Position numbers and translations under genes: made by a program. 64,000 nt of DNA. Origin: Sulfurospirillum sp. UBA2217. Its GTDB lineage: Bacteria; Campylobacterota; Campylobacteria; Campylobacterales; Sulfurospirillaceae. Positions 26,710 to 36,909 of this stretch are shown here, piece after piece (position 1 is the first letter of the stretch; every line of letters begins with the position of its first letter). Under the pieces are notes generated by a model, which did no database searches, was not told where the DNA came from, and was given only the letters and a program-made list of their open reading frames with translations. Location of the stretch: positions 62,001 through 126,000 of the forward strand of contig DCUJ01000009.1 in the NCBI GenBank assembly GCA_002328495.1, written 5' to 3'.

Positions 26710-27291
26710 TTGGGAATCAAAGAAAATTTAAAAGCGGTCAAAAAAGAGATTAGTACCGAAGAACAGTTTTTAGAGGGAATGATCAAAGGTGAGCGTTTTT
26801 TTAAACGAAACAAAAGATATATCATTGGAATTTTAGTTGTTTTGGTTATCGGTTCAGTTGGCTACACTGTACAAATGATGATGGAAGCAAAGCGATTAAA
26901 ACAGTCAAATGATGCGTATATGCTACTTTTAAAAGATCCCAATGATGCAGAAGCGCTGAGTGTGTTGCAACAAAAAAATGAGAAACTTTATACACTGTAT
27001 GAATTGCAAAATGCAGTGGCTAAAAACGACAAAGAGATTTTAGCGCGTCTTGCGAACAATGCTGATGTTATTGTCTCTTCCATTGCAACGTATCAACTGT
27101 CACAACTCGGACAAGATATTTCTCCTAAAGGAGAACTTTTTGCAGGAATGGTTGCGCTTCAAGAAGGGTATGCGTTACTCAAAGAAAATAAAATCAGTGA
27201 AGCTAAAGTTAAATTTGCTAATATTGAACAAAATTCTCCACTTAAACAGGTTGCACAAAATTTAGAACATTATCAAGGGTTAAAAAAATGA
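26710..27291 (+). CDS. YfgM-like membrane-anchored protein
   Basis: A 193-residue protein with a cytoplasmic start, one membrane helix (KRYIIGILVVLVIGSVGYTV) and a periplasmic helical, TPR-like domain. I take the TTG at 26710, about 7 bases after AAAGGA, over an ATG 39 bases upstream with no ribosome site. Fold and position directly before a BamB-like lipoprotein gene match E. coli YfgM-BamB, where YfgM works with PpiD at the Sec translocon. The stop overlaps the next ATG (ATGA). The assignment rests on architecture and synteny, not on close sequence match. Confidence 0.65.
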   Translation: MGIKENLKAVKKEISTEEQFLEGMIKGERFFKRNKRYIIGILVVLVIGSVGYTVQMMMEAKRLKQSNDAYMLLLKDPNDAEALSVLQQKNEKLYTLYELQNAVAKNDKEILARLANNADVIVSSIATYQLSQLGQDISPKGELFAGMVALQEGYALLKENKISEAKVKFANIEQNSPLKQVAQNLEHYQGLKK

Positions 27292-28295
27292 AAACATTGA
27301 AACTACTTTTTTCACTAGGGCTTGTCGTTTTGGTTATGGGTGGATGTGGCACGAAAAGACAATATTTTCAGCCAGAAGTACTCTCTGGTAAAGTGAGTTA
27401 TGATGGTTCCTTGCCAGCATCTATTATGGATTCGGTACGAGAAGGTGCTACCTTAGAGAATGGACAGGTGATTACAAAACAAGGTCTCTCAAACGTTGTT
27501 TTTCCTAAAGGATTTTCCTATTTAGCCGAAGATAAAGGTCGGTTTGTTGGTGTTTCTACGTGTGGAAAATTGACGGTGATTGATGAGAAGAGTGTAGAAC
27601 TGTTTAGTCACGATTTCAAAAGCTTAATTGCTTCTGCTTCTTTAAAAGGCAATTTGTTGGCGTTGGTTATGGCATCGAATGAGTTAGTGTTGGTGGATAT
27701 GAATGATGCTAAACATCTGTTACATCTTAAACAAGACAATGTTTTTGTCCTTGACTCACGTATCGCGGCTCCTTACTATTTAGGGGATTTAATTGTGTAC
27801 CCAACCTTAGATGGAAAATTAGTGATTGTGGATGAAAAAAGTCGAAAAGTGATTCGCGATGTTGTGGTAAGTAATGAGAAGTTTTTTGGTAACATCATTT
27901 ATCTCCAAGTACTAGGAGATCGTTTAGTGGCTGCTACCAAGAAAAAAGTAGTTTCTATTAATCCTAAATCGATGGCATTTTTAGAAGAAGAAGTCAAAGA
28001 TGTTATTGTTCTTGAAAATCGTATCTTTGTCTTTACTAAAGATGGTCGTGTCATTTTAACTGATGCCGATCTTAAAGTGATTAAAGAGCGTAAATTCCCT
28101 TTTGCAACATTTGCTGGAACTATTTATGGAAATTATGTCTATATGATTGAAAAAGGAGGCTATATTATCGCCACTGATTTGGATCTTGTTTCTGTGAATG
28201 TGTACAAATTGCCAGACCCAATTGAAAGCTATATGTTTACCACTGGTGATACCTTGTATTATGAAAATCACTTCTTTAAATTAAATCGTAAATAA
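27288..28295 (+). CDS. BamB-like beta-propeller lipoprotein
   Basis: A 335-residue lipoprotein. The signal peptide ends in a lipobox (VVLVMGGCGTKRQ, Cys ~20). The mature part has repeated beta strands of the PQQ-propeller type (KLTVIDEKSVELFS, KLVIVDEKSRKVIRD, GRVILTDADLKVIKE, YIIATDLDLVSVN). This fits BamB, the scaffold of the outer-membrane beta-barrel assembly machinery; the preceding YfgM-like gene supports that. It is shorter than E. coli BamB (392), so the propeller may have fewer regular blades. Confidence 0.72.
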   Translation: MKTLKLLFSLGLVVLVMGGCGTKRQYFQPEVLSGKVSYDGSLPASIMDSVREGATLENGQVITKQGLSNVVFPKGFSYLAEDKGRFVGVSTCGKLTVIDEKSVELFSHDFKSLIASASLKGNLLALVMASNELVLVDMNDAKHLLHLKQDNVFVLDSRIAAPYYLGDLIVYPTLDGKLVIVDEKSRKVIRDVVVSNEKFFGNIIYLQVLGDRLVAATKKKVVSINPKSMAFLEEEVKDVIVLENRIFVFTKDGRVILTDADLKVIKERKFPFATFAGTIYGNYVYMIEKGGYIIATDLDLVSVNVYKLPDPIESYMFTTGDTLYYENHFFKLNRK

Positions 28296-28318
28296 ATTAT
28301 TGTATAGCGTTAAAGTAG

Positions 28319-28639
28319 ATGAAAGAGGTGCTTGAAAAACTAAGGTTGAAGCATCTCTTTACCTCTTTTGCCCCTATTGAGACGTCTTCTTTGGGATCAC
28401 GTAAAAAGGTTACTATCTTTCATGGCGTTGATCAAAAACAGTGTTTCCATCTTGTGATAATATCTTTGCAAAAAAGTCGATTTGTTCATAAGCATGCGCT
28501 TGAACTTGGGGACTTACTTTCAAAAATTGTGTTACATGTAAACCACAATTATGTATACAAGCATTTGTTTTTGAGCTCACCTTTGTGCTCAAAAACACAG
28601 CATTATTTGGAAGAAGAGGGTTGGAGGATTTACCAATGA
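28319..28639 (+). CDS. Conserved small protein of unknown function
   Basis: A 106-residue soluble protein, basic, beginning MKEVLEKLRLKHLFTSFAPI, with FHLVIISLQKSRFVHKHALEL in the middle. I do not recognise a family. A gene of this size stands between the BamB-like and coaX genes in Campylobacter too (from memory), so it is probably a conserved member of the operon. The stop overlaps the coaX start (ATGA). A TTACATGTAA copy (28532) is read as Leu-His-Val-Asn. Confidence 0.7.
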   Translation: MKEVLEKLRLKHLFTSFAPIETSSLGSRKKVTIFHGVDQKQCFHLVIISLQKSRFVHKHALELGDLLSKIVLHVNHNYVYKHLFLSSPLCSKTQHYLEEEGWRIYQ

Positions 28640-29265
28640 TGTTATGTGATATCGGAAATACGACTGTTGATTGTTACCATGATGGTAAGATGTGGAATGT
28701 AAGCCATAATGCTTTTAGAGAGCTTTCCTTTAAAGAAAAGGTCTATTACATTAGTGTTAATGAGGCGTTGAGTGTGACTATGGAACATAAAAAAAACGTC
28801 TGCAACCTTGAGCCTTACTTTGAGTTTGACACGATTTATCAAGGGCTTGGTATCGATAGGATTGCGGCGTGTTCTACCATAACAGATGGTATTATTGTTG
28901 ATGCTGGGAGTGCCATTACGGTGGATATTATGTCAGGAGGCGTTCATTTAGGGGGATTTATTCTGCCTGGATTAGAAGCTTATGCAAGAGCGTATGGTTC
29001 TATTTCACCGCGCTTAAATGCCGCTTTAAACCCCAGTATTGCGTTGGACGCGCTTCCCCAAAAAACAAGTGATGCCATATCATATGGGGTTGTGAAACCT
29101 ATTATATTGGTTTTAGAAGCTACATGTAAAGATAAAAAGATTTTTTTTGCTGGAGGAGATGGTAAGTTTTTCTCCAAATATTTTCAAAATGCTTTTTTTG
29201 ATCGCTCCCTTGTCTTTCGAGGTATGCTTAAAGTCATTAAAGAAGCCCATTTAGAGGAGTTATGA
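28636..29265 (+). CDS. coaX: Type III pantothenate kinase
   Basis: A 209-residue CoaX, which phosphorylates pantothenate in the first step of CoA synthesis. The ASKHA-fold motifs are LCDIGNTTVDCY (phosphate 1), GLGIDRIAACS and VDAGSAITVDIMSGGVHLGG (phosphate 2), and FFAGGDGKFFSKYF. I start at the ATG at 28636, overlapping the previous stop and 7 bases after GGAGGA; a longer frame adds 17 unlikely residues. Type III kinases are feedback-insensitive and need a monovalent cation. It ends 4 bases before hisG. Confidence 0.93.
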   Translation: MMLCDIGNTTVDCYHDGKMWNVSHNAFRELSFKEKVYYISVNEALSVTMEHKKNVCNLEPYFEFDTIYQGLGIDRIAACSTITDGIIVDAGSAITVDIMSGGVHLGGFILPGLEAYARAYGSISPRLNAALNPSIALDALPQKTSDAISYGVVKPIILVLEATCKDKKIFFAGGDGKFFSKYFQNAFFDRSLVFRGMLKVIKEAHLEEL

Positions 29266-29269
29266 AGAG

Positions 29270-29881
29270 ATGATTACGGTTGCATTACCCAAGGGAAGAA
29301 TTGCGGATGAAACATTGGAAATTTTTGAGAAAATTTTTGGAAAATCGTTTCGTTTTGATGATCGAAAATTGATTTTAGAAGAGGGTGGTTTTCGTTTTTT
29401 ATTGGTTCGAAATCAAGATGTTCCCGCGTATGTGTTACACCAGTCAGCAGATATTGGTGTTGTTGGATTAGATGTTTTAGAAGAAAAAGATGAAGACTTG
29501 TTGCGTTTGTTAGATTTAGGGATTGGAAAATGCCGTGTATGTGTGGGAATTCAAGAGGGGAAAAGTATTGATTATAGTGCCCCCGAGCTTAAAGTGGCTA
29601 CCAAGATGACCAACATCGCGCAGAAGTATTTTTCTAAAAAAGCGATGGCGGTTGAGATTATAAAATTGTATGGTTCTATTGAATTAGCTCCTCTTGTAGG
29701 ACTCTCCGATGTTATTGTGGATGTAGTTGAAACAGGTGCTACCATGAAGCAAAATGGACTCAAAGTGATTGAAACCATCATGGAATCTTCTGCCTATTTG
29801 ATTGCTAATAAAAACAGTTTTATCCAGAAAAAAGAAGAAATCACATCATTGTATCGCAAGATTCATGATGTGATTGGTTGA
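29270..29881 (+). CDS. hisG: ATP phosphoribosyltransferase, short form
   Basis: A 203-residue HisG catalysing the first step of histidine synthesis (ATP + PRPP). Motifs: ITVALPKGRIADETLEIF, ADIGVVGLDVLEE, and the PRPP loop VIVDVVETGATMKQNGL. It lacks the C-terminal regulatory domain of the ~290-residue long form, so it should need HisZ for activity and histidine feedback; hisZ is not in this window. A bidirectional terminator follows. Confidence 0.94.
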   Translation: MITVALPKGRIADETLEIFEKIFGKSFRFDDRKLILEEGGFRFLLVRNQDVPAYVLHQSADIGVVGLDVLEEKDEDLLRLLDLGIGKCRVCVGIQEGKSIDYSAPELKVATKMTNIAQKYFSKKAMAVEIIKLYGSIELAPLVGLSDVIVDVVETGATMKQNGLKVIETIMESSAYLIANKNSFIQKKEEITSLYRKIHDVIG

Positions 29882-29894
29882 TTAGATGTGGGTC

Positions 29895-29918
29895 AAGAGA
29901 CCCTAAGGGTCTCTTTTT
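29895..29918. terminator. Bidirectional terminator between hisG and the CheY-like gene
   Basis: The stem AGAGACCC/GGGTCTCT with a 3-base loop is followed by TTTTT on the plus strand. On the minus strand it lies after the response-regulator stop, so it can serve both convergent genes. Confidence 0.8.
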
Positions 29919-30297
29919 AAAAAAGTTCAACAACTTTAGCTATTTTTGCACTTAATTCAACTTCACGAATAGGTTTGACTAAAAAATCAAACGCTCCTCG
30001 CTCAAACGCCTCATTTTTACGTGTCTCATCGGTGGTAAGGACAATAACGGGGATATCTCTGAATTCACGCATGGGTTGAAAATTAACTAAAAATTCTATA
30101 CCATCCATCACAGGCATTTTAATATCGAGTAAGACAAGATCAATATCATGTTCTTCTTTCAAAAGACCCAGTGCATCCAATCCATTCGTAGCTTCGATGA
30201 TTTTTTCAACGTTCACATTTTTTTTCAACATCGAACTGATGAGTTTTAGATTTATAAAATCATCATCGACGGCTAAAATTTTTAATGGTTTCCCCAT
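29917..30297 (-). CDS. Single-domain (CheY-like) response regulator
   Basis: A 126-residue receiver domain without an output domain. Acidic pocket AVDDDFIN, phospho-acceptor in LVLLDIKMPVMDG, Thr in IVLTTDE and Lys in DFLVKPIRE are all present. It starts 13 bases after the hybrid kinase stop, so it is probably the phosphorylation target or a sink of that kinase. The output is unknown. Confidence 0.9.
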   Translation of the reverse strand: MGKPLKILAVDDDFINLKLISSMLKKNVNVEKIIEATNGLDALGLLKEEHDIDLVLLDIKMPVMDGIEFLVNFQPMREFRDIPVIVLTTDETRKNEAFERGAFDFLVKPIREVELSAKIAKVVELF

Positions 30298-30310
30298 TGT
30301 GTAACTCCCT

Positions 30311-33300
30311 TTAGATTAGCGAATGGATTAGTAATTCAAGCTCTTTTTTACTGATTTGATTAGGCAAGACAGTATCAAATATGTAACTATCGTTTGTATT
30401 TTCTTCTTTAGTATCTGTAAACATAATTGTGTGAATTTTACCCAGCCCTTGCCTGAGTGAGAGTGTTTCTATCCACGTTGCAAATTCTTTCAACGTTCCA
30501 CCAGAAATGATCTCTTTATCAAAAATAATAATTTTATAGTGGGTTTGTTGTACTTGCTGCGTGAAAGTCGTTAATGAGCTTGCAGCATCTACATTTTCGC
30601 ACATTTTTGAGAGGACACTCGTGAAAATTTTGGTTTCAATAGGACTTTTCTTTAAGACCAAAATATCACGAATATCTATTTGAGGTATTTTTTCATCTTC
30701 TACTAATGGCTTTTGTATCTCAAGATTATCGGAAGGGGTTTCGACAAAAGATTCTTCAGGATCTATGACGTGTAGAGGTATCACTTCAGGTTCCAAAACC
30801 ACAGATGGGGTGGTGGTGTTGGTAGTGTGTTTGAGAACATTGTCTTCATCACTGTAATCAATTTTATCGTGCATGAAAATATTTAAAATACTGATAATAT
30901 TCTCTTTTTTAATAGGTTTTGTGATGTACTCATCTAGCCCTTCTTTCATAAAGCGTTCACGATCACCTTTAAGGGCATTGGCTGTGATGGCAATAATTGG
31001 GATATGCGGAATACGCTCTTTTTCTTCGTATTCTAAGATTTTATGTGTGGCTTCAATACCATCCATAACAGGCATAGCAATATCCATAAAAATCATATCA
31101 AAATGGCCACTTTTTCGACGTTCAAGTGCTTGTAAGCCATTGGGGACAATCGTTATGGTAAGTCCTAAGTCTTCTAAGGTGCGTTTGATGAGTTTTTGAT
31201 TGATTTCATTATCTTCGGCTACTAAGACATCGGCTTTAAATTTTTTACCGAAGGTGGCATGCATGATTGGTTTTGGAGCTTGAGGTGTTTCAACCGCGGG
31301 CAAGAATTCTCTTTTGGCTTCTAGCACTTTAACAAGTTTTGAAATGTTAATAGGTTCATAAATTGGGGTAATATACTTCGTATTAAATTCACTAAATTTT
31401 GATTGTTGCGAAGATTTAAGGATTAGGACAATGGGAAGTTTGATTTTTTTGTATTCTTCAAGCTCTTCTTTGGTTAAATTACTATAATCAGCTATGATAA
31501 AATTGCTTCCTGATTTAAATATGAGATTTTTCAAAGCACTAAAATCACTGTAATATTTAGCACTTGCACCAAAGTAGTTCAAATAGCTGTACATAAATTC
31601 GGTATGGGCTTTGTTGCTATTAGCCGGTGAACAAATAGCACAGCTGTACTCTTTGAACTGATCTTTATAATCAAGCCCACTTGAATGTGATTCAAGTAAA
31701 TCTAGCACAAAGAAGAAGCGACTGCCTTTCCCTTCCTCGCTAGCAACATCGAGTTTTCCACCCATTAAAGAGATGTATTTTGATGAGATGGTAAGACCAA
31801 GCCCTGTGCCCCCAAATTTACGAGTAATGGTAGAGTCGGCTTGATTGAAAGCATCAAAAATACCATCAACTTTATCTTGGTGGATACCAATGCCCGAATC
31901 TTGAACACTAAACAGGACGCGTGCACGATCTAAAGGAGCATTGTCCAATCGTTTAATCTCAACGGTAATTTGACCATTATTGGGTGTAAATTTGACAGCA
32001 TTGCTCATCAAGTTGATGAGCACTTCTTTGATTTTAACCGCATCTCCTTTGAGATAATTGTGCAACGTAGGGTCAATATACGAAGAGAGTTGAATATTTT
32101 TTTCGGATGCTTTAGGCCCATATACTTCGATGGCATTTTCAAATTCCTCGATAGGAGCAAATAAGATTTCGTCAATTTCAATTTTATTGCTTTCCACTTT
32201 AGAGAGATCCAAAATATTATTGATAATCGCCAAAAGATTTTCAGAACTTTTTTCAATAACATCTACAAATTCGCGTTTCTCTTCATCCAAATCAGAGTTT
32301 TTCAAGAGTTCTGTAAAGCCTATAATGCCATTGAGGGGTGTTCTGATTTCATGAGACATGTTGGCTAAGAAAATACTTTTTGCCGCACTGGCTTCTTCTG
32401 CATTTTTCTTCTCTTTTGCAATATTGGCAATAGCACTGTCGATAATACCATAGGCTACGTTCATGCCTTGGGCTGTGTTAAAGTCAACTTTTTGCTTGGT
32501 ATCTGCCAGTTCTTCAACACGCTCAAAAATCGTTTCAAGTCCTTTAACGTTCTTTCTAAATTGACCTGCTAATGTAAAGCCTAAGAACATCAAAATAATC
32601 GAAATAATCCATGTCGCCCCCGCTCCTATAAGCTGTCCCATGTTTTGGTTGTCGTAGCGTGTCTCTTCTGCATCTAGCGTCTGTTTGATGATTTGGGCAG
32701 ATTGATCCAATAAGTCAATTTTTTGAGTGAGAAGACCAAACCAGAGGGTTGGGTCTATCAAGTACTCTCCTGAGTGCGCTGCGGTAATTAGTTCTGCTTT
32801 GGCACGCATGACTTCTTCTTCAAGCTTAACACTAGCGGGAGTTTTGTAGATATTTTGAATACGAGATTTTGTAGTAGGGTCATTAATGGTATTGTAATCA
32901 AAAGTATTGGAAAGCCCAAAGATGTTAATCCAAATGTTAAGATCATTTTCTGAAAAAGGAACGTATTGGCTTAATATTTTAGCGATGAAGCCTCTTTCTT
33001 GCCCAAGGTATTCGATATTTTTGTAGGCTTCTACCAATGTGTAGGTAAGGTTTGAAATCGTAGAATTGGTATTAATTGTTCCTATGGTCTCGAGTTCTTT
33101 AAGCAAATGCGTGTTGATTTGGCTGTAGTATTCAAAGAACATTTTATTAAAATCAATCGAAAAATTATCCACCGATTGACGTACTTCAACGATTTTGGTC
33201 AAATAGCTCATAACAGTTTTTACTTGAGGTGTGATTTCATGGGTTTGAAAATAGGTATGAAATTCTTGAATGATTTTGTTGACACTTAAACGTTGTTCTT

Positions 33301-33541
33301 GTAAGGCTTCTTTAGAAATAGCACCAAGACTGGAGTGATACGAAGCACTAAGCCCCCTCTCTTTTGCCAATTCAATGGAAAGAGCACTAATAACTTTTGT
33401 ACTTTCAATTTTATTACGCAGATTGAGCGTACTATTAAATTGTGTATATGCAAGGAAAAGAAAATAACTCGAAAAGATAAAAAGAATGATCAGTGGATAC
33501 TGACTGATCAGTTTTAAGGTGTGTTGTGTTGTTAATTTCAT
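30311..33541 (-). CDS. NIT-domain hybrid sensor histidine kinase
   Basis: A 1076-residue hybrid kinase. A first membrane helix ([17 protein letters not shown]) is followed by a large periplasmic NIT-type sensor (~35-290; [20 protein letters not shown] is the hallmark) and a second helix near 305-325. HisKA follows ([19 protein letters not shown]), then an ATPase domain ([19 protein letters not shown]). Next come a receiver-like segment lacking the phospho-Asp, a true receiver ([13 protein letters not shown], ~835) and a degenerate receiver-like tail. NIT domains are linked to nitrate/nitrite sensing, plausible for a nitrate-respiring organism but not proven. It is co-directional and tightly spaced with the small regulator downstream. 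Confidence 0.88.
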   Translation of the reverse strand: MKLTTQHTLKLISQYPLIILFIFSSYFLFLAYTQFNSTLNLRNKIESTKVISALSIELAKERGLSASYHSSLGAISKEALQEQRLSVNKIIQEFHTYFQTHEITPQVKTVMSYLTKIVEVRQSVDNFSIDFNKMFFEYYSQINTHLLKELETIGTINTNSTISNLTYTLVEAYKNIEYLGQERGFIAKILSQYVPFSENDLNIWINIFGLSNTFDYNTINDPTTKSRIQNIYKTPASVKLEEEVMRAKAELITAAHSGEYLIDPTLWFGLLTQKIDLLDQSAQIIKQTLDAEETRYDNQNMGQLIGAGATWIISIILMFLGFTLAGQFRKNVKGLETIFERVEELADTKQKVDFNTAQGMNVAYGIIDSAIANIAKEKKNAEEASAAKSIFLANMSHEIRTPLNGIIGFTELLKNSDLDEEKREFVDVIEKSSENLLAIINNILDLSKVESNKIEIDEILFAPIEEFENAIEVYGPKASEKNIQLSSYIDPTLHNYLKGDAVKIKEVLINLMSNAVKFTPNNGQITVEIKRLDNAPLDRARVLFSVQDSGIGIHQDKVDGIFDAFNQADSTITRKFGGTGLGLTISSKYISLMGGKLDVASEEGKGSRFFFVLDLLESHSSGLDYKDQFKEYSCAICSPANSNKAHTEFMYSYLNYFGASAKYYSDFSALKNLIFKSGSNFIIADYSNLTKEELEEYKKIKLPIVLILKSSQQSKFSEFNTKYITPIYEPINISKLVKVLEAKREFLPAVETPQAPKPIMHATFGKKFKADVLVAEDNEINQKLIKRTLEDLGLTITIVPNGLQALERRKSGHFDMIFMDIAMPVMDGIEATHKILEYEEKERIPHIPIIAITANALKGDRERFMKEGLDEYITKPIKKENIISILNIFMHDKIDYSDEDNVLKHTTNTTTPSVVLEPEVIPLHVIDPEESFVETPSDNLEIQKPLVEDEKIPQIDIRDILVLKKSPIETKIFTSVLSKMCENVDAASSLTTFTQQVQQTHYKIIIFDKEIISGGTLKEFATWIETLSLRQGLGKIHTIMFTDTKEENTNDSYIFDTVLPNQISKKELELLIHSLI

Positions 33542-33555
33542 GGCTCTATCCTTTA

Positions 33556-33957
33556 TTAACTGTTAAGTAAAATAGCGTAACTAGCAGCAATTTCTCTGCA
33601 CAACGAACTCTCTTTTGCCCCTTGATTCAGGAGCAAAAGAGCTTCATCAGGCTTACTGTGTGTTTTCATATACGCTTCTGCCAAATAACATTTAGCTTTC
33701 ACGTTTCCTCTCATGACGGCGTGTTCCAAGTAGGGAATTGCATGTGAAGGGTTTGCATCAATGCCTTCTCCGTAAAGGTAAATTTTACCCAAGTAAAAAT
33801 AACTCTGCCAACAGCTCTCTTTTTTGATAGAGCGCTCAAAATTTTTCCGTGCTTCTTCAAAATTTCCACCCCGATACGCTAACGTTGCATCACGAAAATG
33901 ATCCGCATAAAGAGCTGAAGAGAGCAGCACTGAGGTACAAAAAAAGGTTTTTAGCAT
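33556..33957 (-). CDS. Sel1-like repeat periplasmic protein
   Basis: A 133-residue protein with a signal peptide ([18 protein letters not shown]) and TPR/Sel1-type repeats ([14 protein letters not shown] start, then [20 protein letters not shown] and [19 protein letters not shown]). Five cysteines are present. It overlaps the upstream gene by 7 bases and precedes the hybrid kinase, so it could be a periplasmic partner of the NIT sensor; this is an inference from context. Confidence 0.75.
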   Translation of the reverse strand: MLKTFFCTSVLLSSALYADHFRDATLAYRGGNFEEARKNFERSIKKESCWQSYFYLGKIYLYGEGIDANPSHAIPYLEHAVMRGNVKAKCYLAEAYMKTHSKPDEALLLLNQGAKESSLCREIAASYAILLNS

Positions 33958-35048
33958 CGTAAGGATTCCTTTAAATCAGAAATGATCGTGTGAATACCCA
34001 AGAGTGAAGGTGGTGCTGATGCTTGCGTCATAGTGGCTAATTGTGTTTCAAGCTGTTCAAAATGCGTGTAAAGATCGATAATGTGAAGATGGTACGCAAC
34101 ACTTTTCAGTTTGGCAATTTCTTCTTTCGCATACAAAAAATCCTTTGACTCTAGGGCTTTTTCAATGAATGGAATCTTGGCATCAAGTTCTTCACTGTAA
34201 TCAGTAATGATTTCGGCTAAAGTACTGATATCAAGACCTAGTGTCTCAGCACTGAGCGAAAAATCAAAGGGTGTTTCTTGAGGGTGCAGGGACACATTGT
34301 GCACTTCTGCTTCCATAAGGGTATTCAAAGGCTCATTAATACACAGCAGTGTGTCTTGCAAGAGGTCTTCATGCGCGTCTTCAGGGTAGGTTTCAAGTGA
34401 CATATCTTGAGCAAAAAGAGTGTCACTCTCTTTTGTGGAGGGTGTGATAATGAAAGAGGGCTCATTTAAAATGTCAGAATCAAACTTTAGCTTAAAATCT
34501 CCCACATCACGTGCAGGCTCTTCCGTCTGTGCAACGCTTGGCATCTCGAAGGACTGTTCTATTTCAGATGGCGATATCTCTTCTTCAAAGGGTGTAATTA
34601 GTGTAGGAGCATCTTCCATACTGAAAGAGGTAGGTTCTTGCATAGGGAGACTTTGCAATGGCTCGAAATGTGTTTCGGAAGAAGTAGGGGTTTCCCGCAA
34701 TGCTTCTGTCTTTGCAAAAGGGCTCGCTGAGACAAATTCAACACCAAAACAACTTTTAGCACCGTAAAGATCTTGTGTGAGAAAAATCTCGTAAATGTGT
34801 AATGCCGAATCAATTTCACGCCCATTTTTTGCCTTAACCAAAACGCGTCTATTGGGTGTTCCACTGTGCAGCGTATAGTCAATCCACGAAAAATTCTTAA
34901 ATTTAAAGATATAACCCGCTTTATTGACAAAAAGATCTGCCACATCATTGTGATAGTTTCTAAACTCTTCTATGTCATCGTATCCCAAAAGGGATAACTC
35001 TTGCGTCCCCATTCCTAAAAACATACCACTTTTGTCGTAAAGTATCAA
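33951..35048 (-). CDS. Unknown protein with PAS-like N-terminus and HPt-like C-terminus
   Basis: A 365-residue soluble protein. Residues 1-105 look PAS-like (MILYDKSGMFLGMGTQELSL, GREIDSALHIYEIF). Residues ~110-255 are an acidic, Glu/Ser/Thr/Pro-rich, low-complexity linker. Residues ~265-360 form a helical bundle (ITDYSEELDAKIPFIEKALE, AKLKSVAYHLHIIDLYTHFE) that resembles a histidine phosphotransfer domain; a YHLH motif is at the expected place. The start is TTG, 8 bases after AAAGGA. As first gene before a hybrid kinase and a lone receiver, it could supply the missing phosphotransfer step. No family name can be given. Confidence 0.65.
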   Translation of the reverse strand: MILYDKSGMFLGMGTQELSLLGYDDIEEFRNYHNDVADLFVNKAGYIFKFKNFSWIDYTLHSGTPNRRVLVKAKNGREIDSALHIYEIFLTQDLYGAKSCFGVEFVSASPFAKTEALRETPTSSETHFEPLQSLPMQEPTSFSMEDAPTLITPFEEEISPSEIEQSFEMPSVAQTEEPARDVGDFKLKFDSDILNEPSFIITPSTKESDTLFAQDMSLETYPEDAHEDLLQDTLLCINEPLNTLMEAEVHNVSLHPQETPFDFSLSAETLGLDISTLAEIITDYSEELDAKIPFIEKALESKDFLYAKEEIAKLKSVAYHLHIIDLYTHFEQLETQLATMTQASAPPSLLGIHTIISDLKESLRC

Positions 35049-35109
35049 GGAAGATCCTTTTAGTGTGCATTAAAGGGTAAATTTTAACTAACTTATACTT
35101 AAAACTAAC

Positions 35110-36909
35110 CTATTTTTTTAAGGAATTAAATATTTTTTTGCCTATTTTTTCGCCAAGAATCATCTCAAATTCTTCACAAGAGGCTTCATAAATAGCTTCA
35201 AATGTTCCAAGTGTTGCGAGTAGCTTTTTTAAGATAGCGTGACCAATTCCTTTGGATGCTAAGAGATTCATCTGTAAATCATGGCTTCTTTTTTTCTTTT
35301 GATGGTAGGCAATGGCAAAACGGTGTGCTTCATCGCGTAAACGTTGGAGAAATTGCAAACGTTTATCACTTGTGGGAAGAGTGAAACAATGCGTACCGTG
35401 CCACACACGATCGTTTGCACTGCCTTTGGCACGGTGTGCTTTAGCATCAATTTTTTCTTTGGCAATGGCTAATACAGGGAGGTCATACTGATGCGCTTTT
35501 AATAGAGTATGAGCAAGGATTAAGAGGGTTTCACCTCCATCTAAAAGCCACATATCAGGTGGTGGTTCTTTGTCAAAATCACCCATTCTTCGCTCAAGCA
35601 TCTCTTTCATCTGAGCGTATTCATCCTTGTGATGTAACGCATAGCGGCGATACGAGGCTTTTTGAAATCCATTTTCCCAAACCACCATAGCCCCCACAGG
35701 ACTCTCTCCTCCTAAGTGTGAATTGTCAAAAACTTCGATGCGAGAAGGTGTGTGATGCAGGTCAAATAAGGTACAAAGCGATTCACACACATTTTCAGTG
35801 CTTTTTGAACGCATGGATTCTAAAAGGGTGAATGCATTTTCTTGTGCTATTTGCGTCAAATAATATTTTTCACCTCGTTTTGGAATACTAATGTCTATTT
35901 TCTGAGCAAACTTTTTGCTTAAGAAGTGTTCCATCTCTTTGTGGTCATTAAAATGTTCTGCTACTAAAATATGGTGAGCAACACTTTGATGCATAGGGTT
36001 GTAAAATTCAAATAAAGCACGTTGGTACAGCTCGTCTTTATCAAATCCATAGGCATTGTTTACAATAGAATGTGATGTTGAAACGATTTTGCCCTCACGC
36101 ACAAACAGACGCATAATGCTTGCCATCTTGCCTTCAATAGCAAGCGCAAAAACATCGTAATTTTCCAAACTCAGAAGCTCGACATGCGTTACATGTAAGG
36201 TTTGTTTCAAATGGTTTAAAATATCTCGTAAAATAACAGCTTCTTCAAAATTGAGTTTAAGAGACGCCGCGTGCATTTTAGCGTTTAATGAAGCAATCAG
36301 TGTTCGTGGTTCACGCAATGCCACAAGGGCTTCTTGGACAATGTGTGCATACGCTTGGGGTTCTATTTTCCCTTCACACGGGGCTAAACACCGTTTGATT
36401 TGGTAAAAAAGACAGGCTTTTTTACCTTGGACGCATCGGCGTTTTTGTACCAAAGGAAATACAAGATATAGAGCATCCAAGAGGGCTTTGGCTGAGCTTG
36501 AGAAAGGTCCAAAATAGCGTCTATTTTTATCATCAATCACTTTACGTGTTATCTCAAAACGCGGGAAACTCTCTGCGAGATTGATGGTGATATACGGGTA
36601 CGTTTTATCGTCACGTAGAAGGATATTATATTTTGGTTTTAATTGTTTGATGAGGGAGTTTTCTAAGATCAGAGCGTCGTGTTCGCTTTGGACGACAACA
36701 TACTCTATGCGGTGTATTTCCAAAACCATTTTGTGAATACGGGATGATAAAGTGGGGGCTGGGCTTGGAGGAGTTGTGAGGCGAAAGTAACTTTTGACAC
36801 GGTTTTTAAGGACTTTAGCTTTTCCCACGTACAATAACATACCAGTATGGTCGAAAAATTGGTAAATCCCAGCACTTTGTGGGGCATTTCTAAGCTGTTG
36901 GGTGATCAT
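35110..36909 (-). CDS. uvrC: UvrABC excinuclease subunit C
   Basis: A 599-residue UvrC, the dual-incision nuclease of nucleotide excision repair. The GIY-YIG domain (AGIYQFFDHTGMLLYVGKAK), the Cys-rich segment (RRCVQGKKACLFYQIKRCLA), a UVR helix pair (LNFEEAVILRDILNHLK), the RNase H-like C-terminal nuclease (EVFDNSHLGGESPVGAMVVW, MWLLDGGETLL) and the final helix-hairpin-helix (LASKGIGHAILKKLLATLGT) are all visible. I use the ATG at 36909; an ATG 42 bases upstream is possible. It overlaps the upstream DUF721 gene by about 20 bases. Confidence 0.95.
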   Translation of the reverse strand: MITQQLRNAPQSAGIYQFFDHTGMLLYVGKAKVLKNRVKSYFRLTTPPSPAPTLSSRIHKMVLEIHRIEYVVVQSEHDALILENSLIKQLKPKYNILLRDDKTYPYITINLAESFPRFEITRKVIDDKNRRYFGPFSSSAKALLDALYLVFPLVQKRRCVQGKKACLFYQIKRCLAPCEGKIEPQAYAHIVQEALVALREPRTLIASLNAKMHAASLKLNFEEAVILRDILNHLKQTLHVTHVELLSLENYDVFALAIEGKMASIMRLFVREGKIVSTSHSIVNNAYGFDKDELYQRALFEFYNPMHQSVAHHILVAEHFNDHKEMEHFLSKKFAQKIDISIPKRGEKYYLTQIAQENAFTLLESMRSKSTENVCESLCTLFDLHHTPSRIEVFDNSHLGGESPVGAMVVWENGFQKASYRRYALHHKDEYAQMKEMLERRMGDFDKEPPPDMWLLDGGETLLILAHTLLKAHQYDLPVLAIAKEKIDAKAHRAKGSANDRVWHGTHCFTLPTSDKRLQFLQRLRDEAHRFAIAYHQKKKRSHDLQMNLLASKGIGHAILKKLLATLGTFEAIYEASCEEFEMILGEKIGKKIFNSLKK

